In this document: positions 1 to 14,243 of the stretch, one piece after another
Layout: each line of letters opens with the position of its first letter
Position numbering within the stretch: the stretch's first letter is position 1
From: Enoplolaimus lenunculus
Lineage: Eukaryota > Nematoda > Enoplea > Enoplida > Thoracostomopsidae
Direction of reading: 5' to 3'
Length of the DNA: 64,000 nt
NCBI GenBank assembly: GCA_030248215.1
Contig: JASANG010002802.1
Span: forward strand, 231,476-295,475
Translations under genes and position numbers: made by a program
Notes under the pieces: model-generated
Databases searched by the model: none
Seen by the model: the letters and a program-made list of their open reading frames with translations, nothing else
Told to the model about the DNA's origin: nothing

Positions 1-1202
1 TAACATGGGCCCGCGTGTGTGTGTCCCCAGTCCCCACCAATTTTGAATCGGCTGCTGCGCAACTAATGGTAAAAGCGAGATACGGCTGCAATCTTCATCG
101 GCGGCTTGACATATGTACAGAACAGGTCCTGAACAAAGATGTAGGTATGTCCTAGTCGTTCACTTAGGCTTTAGATTTAGACTTACGTTGACTGGGACGG
201 CTTTTGTATACGCCGTTAAGTGCGTTCATTCATTGCGCATTTTCATGCTGCTTTTAATGCGCGTTGTCATCAATTTTTGCCATTCAATCACATCTTTTCA
301 CTCTTGACTTTAAAAATACTATTTTTTTCACGTCTTTCATACGTTGTTTTAGTTTTATACGTGCATCCCTCTTTGTTTTCACAGTGGCGTACAGAGCAAT
401 TTCAATTGATACAGGGGTCGGCACTGAAAAAAACGACTAAAATAGTTAATTCTTAACACTGGCCAATCGTTAACGACGGTTCAATGATGCAGTGTTTTCG
501 GCTGACGAAAATTGAATACGGACTGAAGTCGCGGTTCCTGTGCTATCACTCTCTCTAGGTTCGCCTCTGTTGTCTTTCTGCCTCTGATTACTTAACAGGA
601 GCGTAGCCAGTGATTTCATTTCGAGAGGAATCATTTGTGGACTTTAGAATTGAACAAATTAGTCGATGAAAGCCTGTAAAATTGAACAACTTCTCGTTTG
701 TTCGAACTTTTCGACACAAGATTAACTGCCCCCCCCCACCATATTCTTCCGCATGTATTTGCCATTGGTAGTTAACGCTTGCAGGTAGGTAGATATAAAA
801 GTTAGTGAAGGACACTCGCTGTAAATATTAAGTTATGTGCGATTGCTCTCATTTGCAGTGTTTCATACGCAACTTTTGCATAACGCGTTTAGCGTTACTT
901 GTAGTCGTATGCAATACGTTAAGTGCAGAGTCTACTTGCAAGTAATTCACTGTATTTTAAGAGTTGAGATGACGAAAAAAATAGTTTTTACTGTTGATTA
1001 TTTCATTATGAAAGTTATTTTTATTGTAAGGAATTGTTCTTCGCTAATCGTGTCTGTATGGTGTTACTTTAACCAATAACGTGTAAAATACAACTACTGT
1101 GTGTGCTTTTGTACGCTTCTTCCACAGTAAAGGTTAATGTATAGGCTGAGGCAGATTAAGATTTAGGCATGTGTTTAGGCTTTTGCTTAGGCTTAAGTTT
1201 TT

Positions 1203-1409
1203 GGCCAATGTAAAGAACACGGGCGGAACAGTATTATGAGCATATTCCTAAACCTAGCCTAAGCCTAAGCCTAAACCTAAGCGTAAGAATGAGCATATTC
1301 CTAATTCTAAGCCTAAGCCTAAGCAAAGCGAAAAAATTAGTCTAAACCTTAAGCTTACTCTATTCTAGTCCCACAGAAAAACGTTCCGCCCCTGATCTTT
1401 ACATGGGCC
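1203..1409. mobile_element. hAT-like MITE with degenerate TTAGGC core, copy 1
   Basis: The ends are inverted copies of about 28 bp, GGCCAATGTAAAGAACA... against ...TGATCTTTACATGGGCC, each followed inward by a GGCGGAAC/GTTCCGCC block. An 8-bp direct repeat AAGTTTTT flanks both sides (1195-1202 and 1410-1417), which is the hAT target-site size. The core is a degenerate CCTAAGC/GCTTAGG array. Two further copies lie at 32903-33112 and 39694-39908. It is non-autonomous and encodes nothing. Confidence 0.85.
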
Positions 1410-2038
1410 AAGTTTTTTAGTTGACAGGAATTAAAGTAATCAAGAGTTACAGTGTTAATAGATGAGCTTTGAAGAATTCGCCAGCGAAGCGAAGCAAAAA
1501 GTTTGACACATTTTTAAAATTGACGTTTCTCAATGAAAATTTTATGTTTTGAGTGGGTCCCTAATGGTGATTTGATCGTTAGATCCGACAGTTCCGGCCT
1601 TAAAGTTAGGAAAGAAAATCTCGCGAACGAAGGGAGCGATAGGATAGACGTTGTTGCAGCGTTAATAATCGTTTTGCAACAATGGCAAAACGTTTGTTGG
1701 TTAATGGATTGTGATCTAGACTCTCAGGCTGCGCGTATGGTTAAGTCTATAAGCGTTTTTCTTGATCCTAAGTTTAAGTTTATGGTGGGGGAAATGCACA
1801 AGAATCGCCGGCGCAGCAATGGAGAGACCAATGATACCATGTCCTTTTCCAATATAGGCACAAATTTTTATTTCTGTTAATAACTGAATGCTAACTGAAA
1901 CAAGTTTATCTAGCATCTCGATGGCGTGCTTTTCAACCAAATGATTAATTGGAATGTCATATCTTGTTGAATTTGCTGCAAAGAACGAGGGGGTTGTAAT
2001 TTTTTCCCTAGGTATACCATTTTAGCATGTTAACATTA

Positions 2039-2247
2039 CACTGTAAAAAATTGTTAATCAAATTGTCTCTCTCCGATTTAGGCTCTACGGGACTACACAA
2101 ACTGAGTCAAATTCGACTACTCCATAGTCAAATTCGACTCACTTACGCACACGTTTGGCTCTGACGGAGTCGAATTTGACTCAGTTGGTGTAGTCCTGTA
2201 GAGCCTATTTCAGAGGGAGTCAATTTGACTGGCCATTTTGTGCAGTG
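2039..2247. mobile_element. TA-flanked foldback MITE, copy 1
   Basis: A palindromic element with arms of about 70-75 bp. The ends CACTGTAAAAAATTG and ...TTTTGTGCAGTG are inverted copies flanked by TA on both sides. The inner arm motif GGCTCTACGGGACTACACAA recurs inverted. It is homologous to the copy at 5445-5654. TA flanks suggest Tc1/mariner-type mobilisation. Confidence 0.85.
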
Positions 2248-2965
2248 TAAAATGCGTAAAAGTCACATATTTATTATCTTTACGGCCTTGCCAGCCCGCA
2301 ATTATCATTTTTGAAAAGGGCATACATTTAGTTAGACTGGCTCTGCGCAATTAATATCTTTGAAAATATATAAAAATTCAGCATATAAAGTAGGCTTATT
2401 CCTTAGGGATTAGCAAGAAAACGCTTTGCTGCTTGTTCAGTAATGTCAGAAGACTACTTTACATAGAAACTATTTCGTTTTCTGTTTTTCACTTTCCGCA
2501 ACAATTTTGTTTATTCAAAAGATTTTATTCTCTATTTGTTCATTACATTCATTCGGTTAATGATTTACAGTTTCAAATTCGCAGCTGATATAACAATTTT
2601 ATCGTTAGTGAGCCACTACAAGCTATAGCACGGAAATCAACGCAACGACAGCTATGTGCAAGTGTTTAGCGAAGGCTGAAAAATTATCAGGGGCGATGCC
2701 ACGATTCCAGTTCAGACGGGAATAACCTTGTGTTAAAAACACATTTTAGACCTCTAAAGTTTAGATGGTTATATTTGAAATTGTGTTAAATGCAGTGTTT
2801 TTGACTCTCCAAACATTTTGGAAGTGGATATATCCCATTAATCTATTTCTCTTGTATTCGCTCCTGAGAATAATGTATATTTCTCTTCATTTTGCTTAAG
2901 TTTTGAAACTCGCAGGGTTATTAATTGCTAAAAATTGACAAATTTGACTGAATTTATATACACTT

Positions 2966-5900
2966 ATGAGCACAAACAGTTTTCAATCGGGAGTTTCGTC
3001 AAGTGTTCATGAATGGAGTACTCCAGAGCGGCGGACTGTTACTGGAACACCACTGGATTCGGTACGTGTCTGTCACTCGCGACTTAACGAATCACAGACC
3101 GACACAGTTGGTGTGGCACTAAAATCGGCCGTGGTATTTTGACAAACACAAAGAAGATATAAATTAGCTAACATGTTACGCATGACAACTCAATATGATA
3201 TAGGGGACGCAGCAGCTTTAATAAGAGAAATTTGAGGATTTCAAATAGCTCACAAATACTACTGATACTTTTCTGGGGGCGGCCAGAATTTAACTAGATG
3301 GTCTGAGATTCCACTGTCTTCTTATATCAACGGTAATTTTGTAGTAGATGTGCGGAAAATGGTGAACTAAACTTTAAGTAGAATTGCGAGAGTATTATGT
3401 ACCAAATTGCCGCGCCCATGTTAAATATTACTACATTAATGTATTTCAGAGCTCTGGTTACATCACAAAGACGATGACTGGTGAACACCGAAGTCATGAT
3501 GTGCGTATGATAACGCCAATGTATAAGTCTCATATCGATAATGGATCAGTTCAAGTATTAGTTGTTTTTTATTGACGAATTAATTTAATTTATTAGAAAA
3601 TGCTATAGATGTAGTTTAGTTGGTAACACAGAAACCTTCTTCGAAATTTATATGTAACTTAAGCCATCTTGTTTCTAGAATTCTGGTTTAGTCAGGAGTA
3701 GTTTCGACACACAATTTTGGCCCCAACTTTTAAGACCGTCAATAGAGAATTTTTGAAAAAATGAAGTTTTAATGATTGCAAGGAATGATTAGGGGTGGTC
3801 AGGTTCGGCAAACGACAGCTGAGATGATAACCGGCATGCATATGTTTGAAAACGTCTTGCCTCAAACACAAATAAATTTCACAATTCCGTCGTGGCGCCG
3901 TGAACTGTAAAATATAGCATTTTGATGCGTCATATGAATGTTTTGAGCTATCAATTTCAGCAGTTTCACAAATTCACACTCAACGCATATTCGTTTTGTC
4001 TGAAAAGTGTTGTTGAAAAAGTGTCCCTTTGCAAGTTGTGGCAGCACTTGACTGCAACAAAAATGAAAAAAACATCAAGAGACTGTACTTTGTATACTAT
4101 ATTCAGCAGCGTAGCCAAAATTTCAATTTTGGGAGAGCGAAACCTTTATGTAAATGTTTTTGGCAAGCAAGTGAAACTGCGAGAAATTTTTTTACTTCTA
4201 GAATCTAGAAGGTTATTCTAAAATTTGTTAAATAGGCATATTTCGGATGGAGTACATCTCATTTATGTGTCCCCTCTATATGACCGTGTTTGCTTTGCTG
4301 CGCATCATATTTTGTACTGAAGCTGCATCATTGCGTGTGTATAACTTAAACATGATATGCTATGGGGATGTGAAAACAGTTTTCAGTCGGCGACGAATTT
4401 TTGAGAATTTAAAATTAAAATATTTTAAGATTTTAAATATTAATTTTGCAAATTTCGCCGCTGTACATCTCAACTGTTTCTCAAATGAAAAATGTGTAAG
4501 AAAGTCGAAAGAAACTTGTGTGAATATACACATATTTGAGAGATGAGTAAATGCAAATTAATACTGATTTATAGTTTAGGCTTCCGGTGGATCCTGGGGG
4601 CATGCCTATTCCACCGCAACAGAATTCAAACCCAAAAGGTCGTTTTAAGATTTAGTAATTGCATTTGGCTTACAAGTTATGTTCACTGTTATTTACCACA
4701 CAAACTCCGCTTTCGAACTTTTCTGTAATTGTCAATGGTTCAGGGCACAGTGGACACTCGCTCTACTTGCTTATTTTTGCTGAAACATAAGCATTCTGAA
4801 AATTTCGATATTTGTATGTGCAAAGTGTACAACACTCTGGTACAATTTCAGTTGTGCCGGAATTACCTAACGGTTCCAAACCAATTTGTATTGTTCTATA
4901 TGATGGTTGGACCTAAACTCCAGAAGTGGCTCAACCTTCACAGAAAATTTTAAACCCAGAGAAATTCCAGAACTCGCTTGCGAACTGTACAAAATCCTGG
5001 CACACTCACCTTGAATTTTTTCAGTCTCTTTACAGTATTGGGGTAGTTGCAGATAGTACTTTTAGCTTTAGCATTTTATATTTTTTAAATATTTTGGAAA
5101 ACAAATTATCAATAAGAATTAGTGTAAACCAGGCATAAAGCACCAGAACAATCTAAGTTTAGAATTTGAGACTAACTTTTTGCTTAGGTTTAAGCTTAGC
5201 TTTATACTTATCCTTAGGCTGGACACTAATGCGTTGTCTCAAAAATAGGCTAAGAGTACTGTTACGCTCTTAAAAGTAACATTTACCTAAATTTGAGACA
5301 ATTAAAAATTGATATATTTACAGCAAGATAGTGGATATCATTCACGCACTACCGTGAACTCGCTCAAAGGCATTGGATCCGGAGATTACAAGGTAAAGTT
5401 TTCAAGGTGATTGCATGGTAATACTCTCGAAAATAATCATAGTACACTGCAAAAAATGGTGAGTCAGATTGACTCCCTCCGAAATAGGCTCTACGGGACT
5501 ACACAAACTGAGTCAAAATTCAACTCCACCTGAGTCAAACGTGCGATTTAGCGAGTCAAATTTGATTCTATTGGAGTCGAATTTGGCTCAGTTTGTGTAG
5601 TCCCGTAGAGCCTATTTCGGAGAGAGTCAATTTGACTCACCATTTTTTGCAGTGTAGAGTTATATGTCAAAATTTTGACATTTCTTGATTTTGATCGATC
5701 CCTCACATTAAGTTTGGACAGTGCGGGATATGCACTTGGCACATAGCTGGGTATATATTCCTACTGCAATTATGCCCGTATGCCGGTTTATATTTGATCT
5801 TAAATTTTATAAAAAATTCAAGGTTGAGCGTGAAAAAGACATTTATCGGTTGAATATAATTGATCCAAAGGTTGATTCAATTACTACAAAGCTTAATTCA

Positions 5901-8900
5901 ACCAGTGCTACAGGCGAATATCGGCGTACGAATAAAGTAATGGATTTTCCGTCTGAACACAGTCATTTGTCGTTTACACAATTGGACGCGTTGAGACCAT
6001 TACAGATTAATAAAATACGGGTATGTTATCAGGCGATTTTGGCACATGTTACTTTTAGGGCAGATCCGGTTTCCTATTGGACAGCGAAAGGAGTCTAGGC
6101 TTAGGCTTACTTCGTTGTATGTGTTACGGCCATGACAAATTTGATAAGACGCAGGTGTGTTAACAGTGCGATTTTGTCCAATGTTACCTTTAGAGGCGTC
6201 CCGGTTTTCTACAGCACTGCAATCGAGAGCAAATTTAGCCTTTGGACAATTTATTGCCTAGGCTTATGTTTTAGATTTTAGCCACTGTTGCTTTTACGGG
6301 TATTCCTGTTGTTTGAGCGACTGCAAAAGTTTAGGCTTAGGCTTTAGACCGTTTTTGTCTACGATAAGGCTTAGGTTTTAGACCGTTTTTGTCTACGATA
6401 AGGCTTAGGCTTTAGTCCGTTTTTGTCTACGATAAGGCTTAGGCTTTAGACCGTTTTTGTCTACGATAAGGGTTAGGCTTCGACTATAGAGTTAGCTTTA
6501 GACTGATTATAAAACCTGAAGCTTACGTTTAGGAATATGTTCAGCTTTACTGTTAACACCCGTAAAAATAACACTGGCTAAGATATTAGTGATAGTCTTG
6601 AGTTTTGTAGAAATCATGCATGAAAACTGACGAGTGCTGCGATCACTTTTGTACTAATTTTTATTCTTTAGCATTTTTATCGTAGAACTTCGGTTATTTT
6701 CTTTTAACACTTGAGTGAATTCTTTGATGCAATTTTACTAGGGTTAATAAGCAAGCGTGTAAACTAGAAAATTTCAAGTTGTAAACCGCCCTTTGCGATT
6801 TTTGGCAAATGGGTTTCAGATACTTTTTTTATTTTGTAACACAACAAATTCCATTCCGTGTGAAATTTTTACAGAACGTAGCACTTGTATTCAAAATGTT
6901 GACTATGCTCATATGAGAAAGTAAACAACGCCTCAAATACCATTTTAGAGTGATGATATTAAACCGATTGGAGATTACTTGAGCGATAGCGTCGAGCGAC
7001 ATCGGGCAATTCAGCAATCGAAACTGCGGAAAAATTTGCAAGTCAAGGAAAACGAAGTAAACGTACCGTGGGATAAACCAGTGGTAAGCAGTTCAGACAG
7101 AAACGTTCAAACAATTGAGTAACATTTGACCACAATAAATAATAAGTTTAAAATTTGAATATTTAAATTTCAATCTGTGTCTATTCTCAAATGTGTGTAG
7201 CCGCTATTTCGAGTCCGCGACAGGATTTGTAACTTTGGAACCAGTGAATGATCAAACTCGAAATTTTTGTAAATATTTTGCACTTGATGTGCGCAAGTTT
7301 TCAGACGGACAGAGGCGACAGTTCGATTGTTTGAGATCCTAACACTAACTGGTCATAGGTGCTACACACGTCTGACAATACGGCTCCTTGCAACATTCTC
7401 AAAAGTGGATAGCACTTACTGCCAGTCAGCGATAGGTTTTCATAACTTTTGCAATATCGGATCTCAAAATTTACATAGAAATAGATTAAATACGAAAATA
7501 TTGCTGTTTTTCGAACCTCACCGCTCACTGGTTCAAAAGTTAGAAGACCTATTACCAACTTGTGGTAAATGTACCACATAGGTTAGAACATGGCTCTTTG
7601 AATTAGCGCAGTTGTGGAAAATATTTTCTACAATTGGTATTTTTATTGTTGCAATTGCGATCATTTCAGCGTTGTTGCTTTTGTTACAAACTAAAATTGA
7701 TCGGTTGTATATCCAGGTTTAAACATAAATAACCGCAATCTCAAATGCGTTTATATAGCGGTTGTCGCTAGTTAGCTTTAGGCCCTATTCATACGTGCAA
7801 GTTTTTGCTGCGATACCTTGCATCTGCAACGTGCACTTGCAAGTTTTGTCCAAAATGCTGTTCGAAGAACTTGCAACTGCACACAATTCATTAAAAGTTA
7901 TAGCTTGAAATTTAGTTCACATGTATGAATAACAATGCAACTTCACTGAACTTATTGCAGCCCCTTTATCATTGGCTGATTAAAAACGCGAGTTCTGCTT
8001 GCAATTTACAGGTGCAAGTTCTCGCAGCAAAAACTTGCACGTGTGAATAGGGCATTAGGTTTTAAAACAGAACCCTTGCATTTGCGGATCTCGAAATTTT
8101 CACAGAAGTAGGACTAATCAAATACGAAAAATGCGCTAAATTTCCAACCCTTCCTTCACTCTTTAGAAAACGACAAATCCTGTAAGCAAATAGTGATAGG
8201 CGCTGCACACGTTTGAGAATATACGTGTCCAGGATTTAATTAATGCTAGCAATGTAATGTAGAACTAATTCAAATTTTCAATATACAGTATAATTGCCAA
8301 AACAAGCGCCTCTCCACATATTAACAAATGTTCTAACTGCAAAACTTGCACGTGTGAACAGGGGTGTGGTCCAGAAACTTCTAAAGGTAAAAAACTTAGA
8401 ATTTCTAAGAAAGTAAAATTGCACCCAGCATTACGCTTCGATTGGCATTGTTTTGGCCGAAACATTGTTCGAACACCTATAATTAAAACCGTGTCGGCGC
8501 ACCTGAAACCATTGCAGTAGCTAAGGGGTTCAGGAGTTAGCCCTTTTTGGGATTTTTGTAGAAGGTTTTTGATCAAAGATTCAGTTTGCAATACAAGAAA
8601 CACCCATGGAAATTTTTAAAGAACATAGCGCCCACCCCCATCATAATCCTGGCTGCATGCCTGATACAAATCGTTTACGGCTCCTTGCGTTTTCAGTTCT
8701 AGTTTATTCGCGCTATAAACAGCATTGTTGCTATGCAACTCTTGGGGAATGCATTCTTTAAAAGTTATGGGTGCAACTATGTTTCAAAGAAGCTGAGGCG
8801 GATCTATGAATTTCTGATTAGTAGGGGGGTCGCGATGTGTATAGTGAAAGAAACCTCGCGAGCGAGAAGCCAAACGCAATTAATAGCACAAGACTAAAAA

Positions 8901-11900
8901 TTAGTAAAATTGCATTCTTTACCATCTTTTATAAAAAATTCTGATAGCGAACCACCACGCCCTCTGGATCCGCCCCTGTAAATAAGCAAAGAAAGCTAGC
9001 AGGGTAGTGCTTAAATTAAGCCCTACGTTTGCTTTATAGTTAAATGCCCCGGCAGTTAAATTTACCGGTACGAATTTTTGAAATGAATAGACTTTCTATG
9101 AGGGTGTAGGGTGGGTGGCTGAATAGAAACGTTAGTGACTACTTATGCGGTATTCATAAGGAGGCATTTGAAGCAAATAACCGGTTTGTGAACGCTAAAA
9201 TTGTGTTTTAAAATCGATGAGTACCGAAACAGACTAATAATATGTGATTAAATATGTTTACTTGCGCGAAATCGTAAGCTTTTAGTTAGGTGTCTCGTAT
9301 TAATTATAGGGGCATACTCACTAAAACTAAGCCAACGCATAAATATAAGTCTAAGCTTAAGCCGTAACGTAAGCGAAAACATACCGCCTAAGGCGTCCCC
9401 TGTAGCTACGCCGCTGGATTAGAACATAAAACAGCCAAACGTGGACAATTGTGTGTGAGATTTTTCCAAAATGAGTACACGTATTCATATTCTCAAATGT
9501 GTGTAGCATCTGATCACTTTTTAATTGCTTTGCTGCCTTTATTTCTGTGCAAAGTTTGAATATCGCTGCAGGTACCGTTCGCCTGTTTCAAAGCCTGTGC
9601 AGAAATGCCAGTAGCCAGCTCAGCTTCCTAGAGGGTTTAAAATTTTCAGGAGGGGCGTACAAAGATTTTTTGGTTGACTTACAAGCAAGGATGAAAATTT
9701 TCTAAGGGGCCAAAGTTTTTCAAGGGGAAACTGAGTCCGCCCTTCTCAACTTAGTTACGGGCTCGTATACAGATAGTCAATAGGTGTTACATACAGTACA
9801 GAATACGGCTGGAGGGTTAATATAAAAGTAACTTTCCGAGGTTGAAACTGAAATTCGTTGTTCCACTGCAATGTTGTTTTATCAATTTTAAATGCTGTAT
9901 GCGTTTCGAGCAAGATAATTTTTACGTAATAGTCTTGTAATGGCACCGCTTATTTTAAGTGAACTATCTCATATAGTTCACTATTTATGCAGGTAAGGCG
10001 ATATTTATGTTCATATTAAAGTACATTAAAATTAATAATGCAAAACATTCAGGTCAGTAGCCAGCTCACCTTGCTAGGGCGGCTAAAAATTTTTCGGAGC
10101 GGCATATAACTGTTTTTGTTGACTTGCAAGCAAGTTTGAAAATTTTCTAGGGGGCCAAAATTTCCCTCTTGGCTACTGGCCCGAAATGTTACTCACTACA
10201 TATTAGCTGCATGTTTACTTTTTGGCCCGTGTTACTTTTAGTAGCCATCGTTTTTTAACGGATCTCCAATTGACTACTGTAGTGACCGGAATAAAAGGGG
10301 GGTAGTAAGAGGGGGTCACCATTTTGAGTCCCAGTCAATTGGAGTCCGTATCCCTAATAAGAGTCCGTGAGCGGGGGGTACCCTCTGGAGAGGCCAAATA
10401 AATATCAGTCCCTTCCCTCTATTCGGGTCACTACAGTGGCCTTGGGCTTACAACCAATTTTATTGCTTAGGTCTAAAGCCCGTATACTCAAACGTGTGTA
10501 GCACCAATCACCAGTCGGTGATAGGTCGTGTAACTTTGGAACCAGGGCATGGCTAGGTATCAAATTCAGCACAATGTTCGCGTTTGATTTGCCATATTAT
10601 TGTACCAATTTTGAGATCTGCAATTGCAAATGTTCATTAGTTTGAAAACCTATCGCTAATTGATGATAAGTGCTATACGCATTTCAGAACATGGACCCCA
10701 GACATAGGCCAATATTTTTAAACGCGTATAGCGCCGATCACCGGTTAGTGACATATTTTCAACCTGATGACTTCCTGCCATTGCGGATCTCAACAGTTGC
10801 AGACACGTAGGGCAAATGGAATTTGAATAATATGCTGATTTTCAACGCAAACCATTCACCAAGTCGAATGTTTACAAGGCCGATCGCCAACTGGCGATAA
10901 ATGCTAAACACATTGTAGAATACTGGCACTAGTTTTAGGCTTAGCCTTAGGCTCAGGTTTTGGTCTGGTAACATTTTTTGTCATCGTATTAACTAAAGGT
11001 AGATGAATGTCAAACAATCTTTGTTATTAATTTTAAATCCGTTATATACTACTAACAAGTGTCGCTACTTATTTTACATTGTGCTTGCTTTTTTTCACGA
11101 GTGCTGGCAGGTATGTGCAATAGGGTACAGCTGCACCCCCAGATATCTTAAAAAATTTAGGATACACGAAGGTATATAGCATAAAAATTTGTAAATTTGC
11201 CACTACAGCAGTATATTAAAAACTTTTTTTATGCTAAACCCCTCTTGCACACACCAATCAAAAAGTTTGACGGTGCCCGTGGCATAATGCTTCTAACCGG
11301 TTTCTTTATTTTAACAGCTTCAAACAGAACTTTTATTTACCTGGTTTTTCAACGGTTTACAATACAATACAAAAGTTTTAAGTAATCGCAAGTTTAAGTT
11401 TTGCAAAAAAAGTTCAACGTTAATTAAAACTAGTCCACATAGTTGCACCCTGGTGCAACTTTGCTAAGACTTCAAACGATTTAATAATGTAAATATATAC
11501 CATGTCAAAGAAGTAATTTGTTAATCGACACACGCTTTAATACGCGTGCAGAGTTAAATTAACAGAAGTTTATAGCTGCTAATTCTTTTGTAGAACGATC
11601 TGTAATATTGTAAGAACAAAGCTTACTTCTGCGCTGGAATGCTGTCAAAAATGCGTACGTGTGGCGTTTCACCTTGAATAATACAGATTTGTTGTGCAAA
11701 TAGGTACGTAATCTTCGAAAGTGGCATTTATTGAATGTAATGTTTGAAATCAGATTCTGTAAGTAGGCTACGACTTTAATTTCAAATTTAACCAATCAAA
11801 CGTTACGAAATGCAAAGCTTGACCTTGTGGTTTCTGGTTCATGTACTTTCTAATTTTTTAAAATATTTTAAAACCTTTGTGATATTTGTAACATTGGTTT

Positions 11901-14185
11901 TCTTCTATAGAATGACGAGTGTAATTTCCAGAACACATTTGTAACTCTGATCGCATGGTCTTGTAAATTCTTGCATGTTCAGCATGTTACGATTGTGAAA
12001 GAGATGAAATCATGACAGGTAAGCGCAACATTTGTTTTTACACAATGTATACTAGAACAGGGGCAAGATCAGAATTGTATCTCGGGAGAAGATTGCGTGA
12101 CGTAAAAGTAATGTGCGAGATAGAAATTTTTTGACGTCTGCAGGTTATTCTAAAGCTTGTAAAAGTGCGTTTTTCGAACTTGTAAGCCCTCTATACTAGA
12201 GTGGAATTCAAACATGATCGGTAGAGGTATATCGGTAGTACTGGTTTACCTCAATCGACGCCAGCGTTTTGTTGATACACGGCACACTTCATCCAGATTA
12301 CTGTTTATTTTCCTAAGCTTATGCCTGCAAAGCTTAATCTTGAGCCTATCGCAGTGTAAGTTAAACTGTTTGTCGGGAATGTAACCAAGCATTGATGTAT
12401 TTTTTTGCAGTAAATAAATATACACGAGTTAAGCTGAACTGAAACTTCAAAGCGCAGTTTTCAATCAAAATATACTGTGTGATTAGAAATTGGTTACAGT
12501 TACAAAAACAGCCACCGCTGGTATTTGTTTGAGTTCGATAGAAGCTAAAAACGACTACTCGTAAAAAATTATTTGACGCGTGTAAACGTTATGAGCACAG
12601 TAAGCAGTTTTGTTGCCAAATGGAAGGAGTAACAATGTTCAAAAAATGTAACAGCAATAATTTTGCACTAATTTAATAACACATTCAATTCAAAAGCATA
12701 TACATGTTTACGATTCAAATTTAAACGGTAATCACCGTCCCCCTGCTCTCGTGCTTTTTTAAACTTAACCCAAGTCGTTGAGTTTACAGCGCTGACATTA
12801 AATATAATATCGTTTACATAGAGTACTTTGTTTTCTGCTTATATCGTCGCAATATGCAAAAAAATTGAAAAATCACTACAACACGCGTTATAATATTGAT
12901 TCAGATGAGTGTTCAGTATCAAATAGTCAATTTAACCCAAAAATATTTTCCGAACGCAATTTCAAATTAAACTTCTCTGAAATTAACTCGAAATATCCCT
13001 CGGTGTATAACGTAATTTTTGCGGAGTTTTATACACAACTGTGTTTGATTTCGTTTTGTTGTATTAAACGTGCGCTGGCAGCAAAAGATGGGTGAAGCTT
13101 ACTCAATATTCGCTGGGTCTATATTTATAAGACCTGCGAACAATTTGGGCACAAGTGTGTAGTGCTAGTTTTCCGACTCAGGGATTATGCGAAATATTTC
13201 TTTAAGAAAACGCTATTTTGGCAAAAAATCCTAATAGGCCGCCGTTTTGATTTTATCTCTTGTGCGGTGGCTATGGTTTGGTATGAGTGGGTTCCTCGTT
13301 GGATTCGCAAAAGGGTCGTTTCTATGAAAATCTTTGGTTACTAAACATGAAATGAGTTACGCAACAACCGATGTAAAACAGAAAGATGCCCAGGTTTTTT
13401 GCCGTCAAAAAATATTGCATGCGATTCCAAATATAGACAAGAAAATTCGTTGAATAAGACAGTAAGGCCCCACTAAAGTTAGATTTGACGTCTCACTCGC
13501 TTCGCGAAAAAATTTCTTTCATCATTGTTTGTATGCTGTGCGTTTGTGTATATCGGACCCGTTTTTGAATCTGCTTCTGCGCCCGTGGCTAAAGACACGT
13601 TGATTTTGCATATAAAATTAGGGTCCATGTTTTTAAATGATGCCTATAGCACCTATCACCGATTAGTGATAGGTTTTCAAACTCACAAGCTCCCGCAGCT
13701 GCGAGTTTCAAAATGTTCACCGATGTACGGCAAATCAAATCTCAAAAAATGTGCTAAATTTTGAAGCTCGCTATTTGCTGATTCGAGAGATACAATTGCT
13801 ATCACGCAACTGATTATAGTTGATACATACATTTAAGAATACGAGTGTAGATTTAAACTTTTCTAGCGATCATTAGTGAAAACAACGATCGATAATTGCA
13901 ACGAAATTCAAATCGCACATTCAGCGAACGTCATACGGCCTCTTCGGTTCGCGTGGACGTCAAACTATCTGACTTGTTCCGGCAGAAGTAACGACAGTAC
14001 CAACAGCACTGAAATCAGTTCTGAATCGGACAATTATTTCAATAATTTGTCAACAAATGTGACATATTTGACACAACAGACAGATTTGACTCGAAAATCA
14101 CTTTATTTGTCTGACAGCGGTGGCGATATGTCTAGTTCTATAGCAACTAGTGCTGGAAGTCGCTCGTCGGTGAAGCAACAACAGC

Positions 14186-14243
<58 letters not shown>

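Larger units (their letters stand above)
1..2965. other. 5' flank of the host gene, no convincing gene
   Basis: I see no supported coding exon here. The stretch contains a poly-C run (about 729-738), a hAT-like MITE (1203-1409), a TA-flanked foldback MITE (2039-2247) and AT-rich unique sequence. An open frame at 1533-1880 has neither clear splice sites nor protein-like composition, so it is not called. Confidence 0.6.
7084..13866. other. Large host intron with layered repeats
   Basis: No exon with good splice sites and protein-like composition was found between host exons 5 and 6. The stretch holds a TTA-flanked MITE (7781-8054), a roughly 160-bp MITE (10277-10436), several copies of a dispersed repeat with a GGTGATAGGTGCTACACAC core, and two copies of a repeat beginning GTAGCCAGCTCA (about 9610-9740 and 10060-10185). 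The rest is AT-rich and featureless. A frame at 12865-13095 lacks an acceptor and is not called. Confidence 0.55.

Noticed and set aside
1140-1350. Telomere or interstitial telomere made of TTAGGC repeats
   Set aside because: The hexamers are degenerate and enclosed by MITE inverted repeats with an 8-bp duplication, so this is element interior and not a chromosome end.
1533-1880. 115-codon plus-strand frame as a gene
   Set aside because: No splice sites, no recognisable composition, and an antisense frame overlaps. Likely chance.
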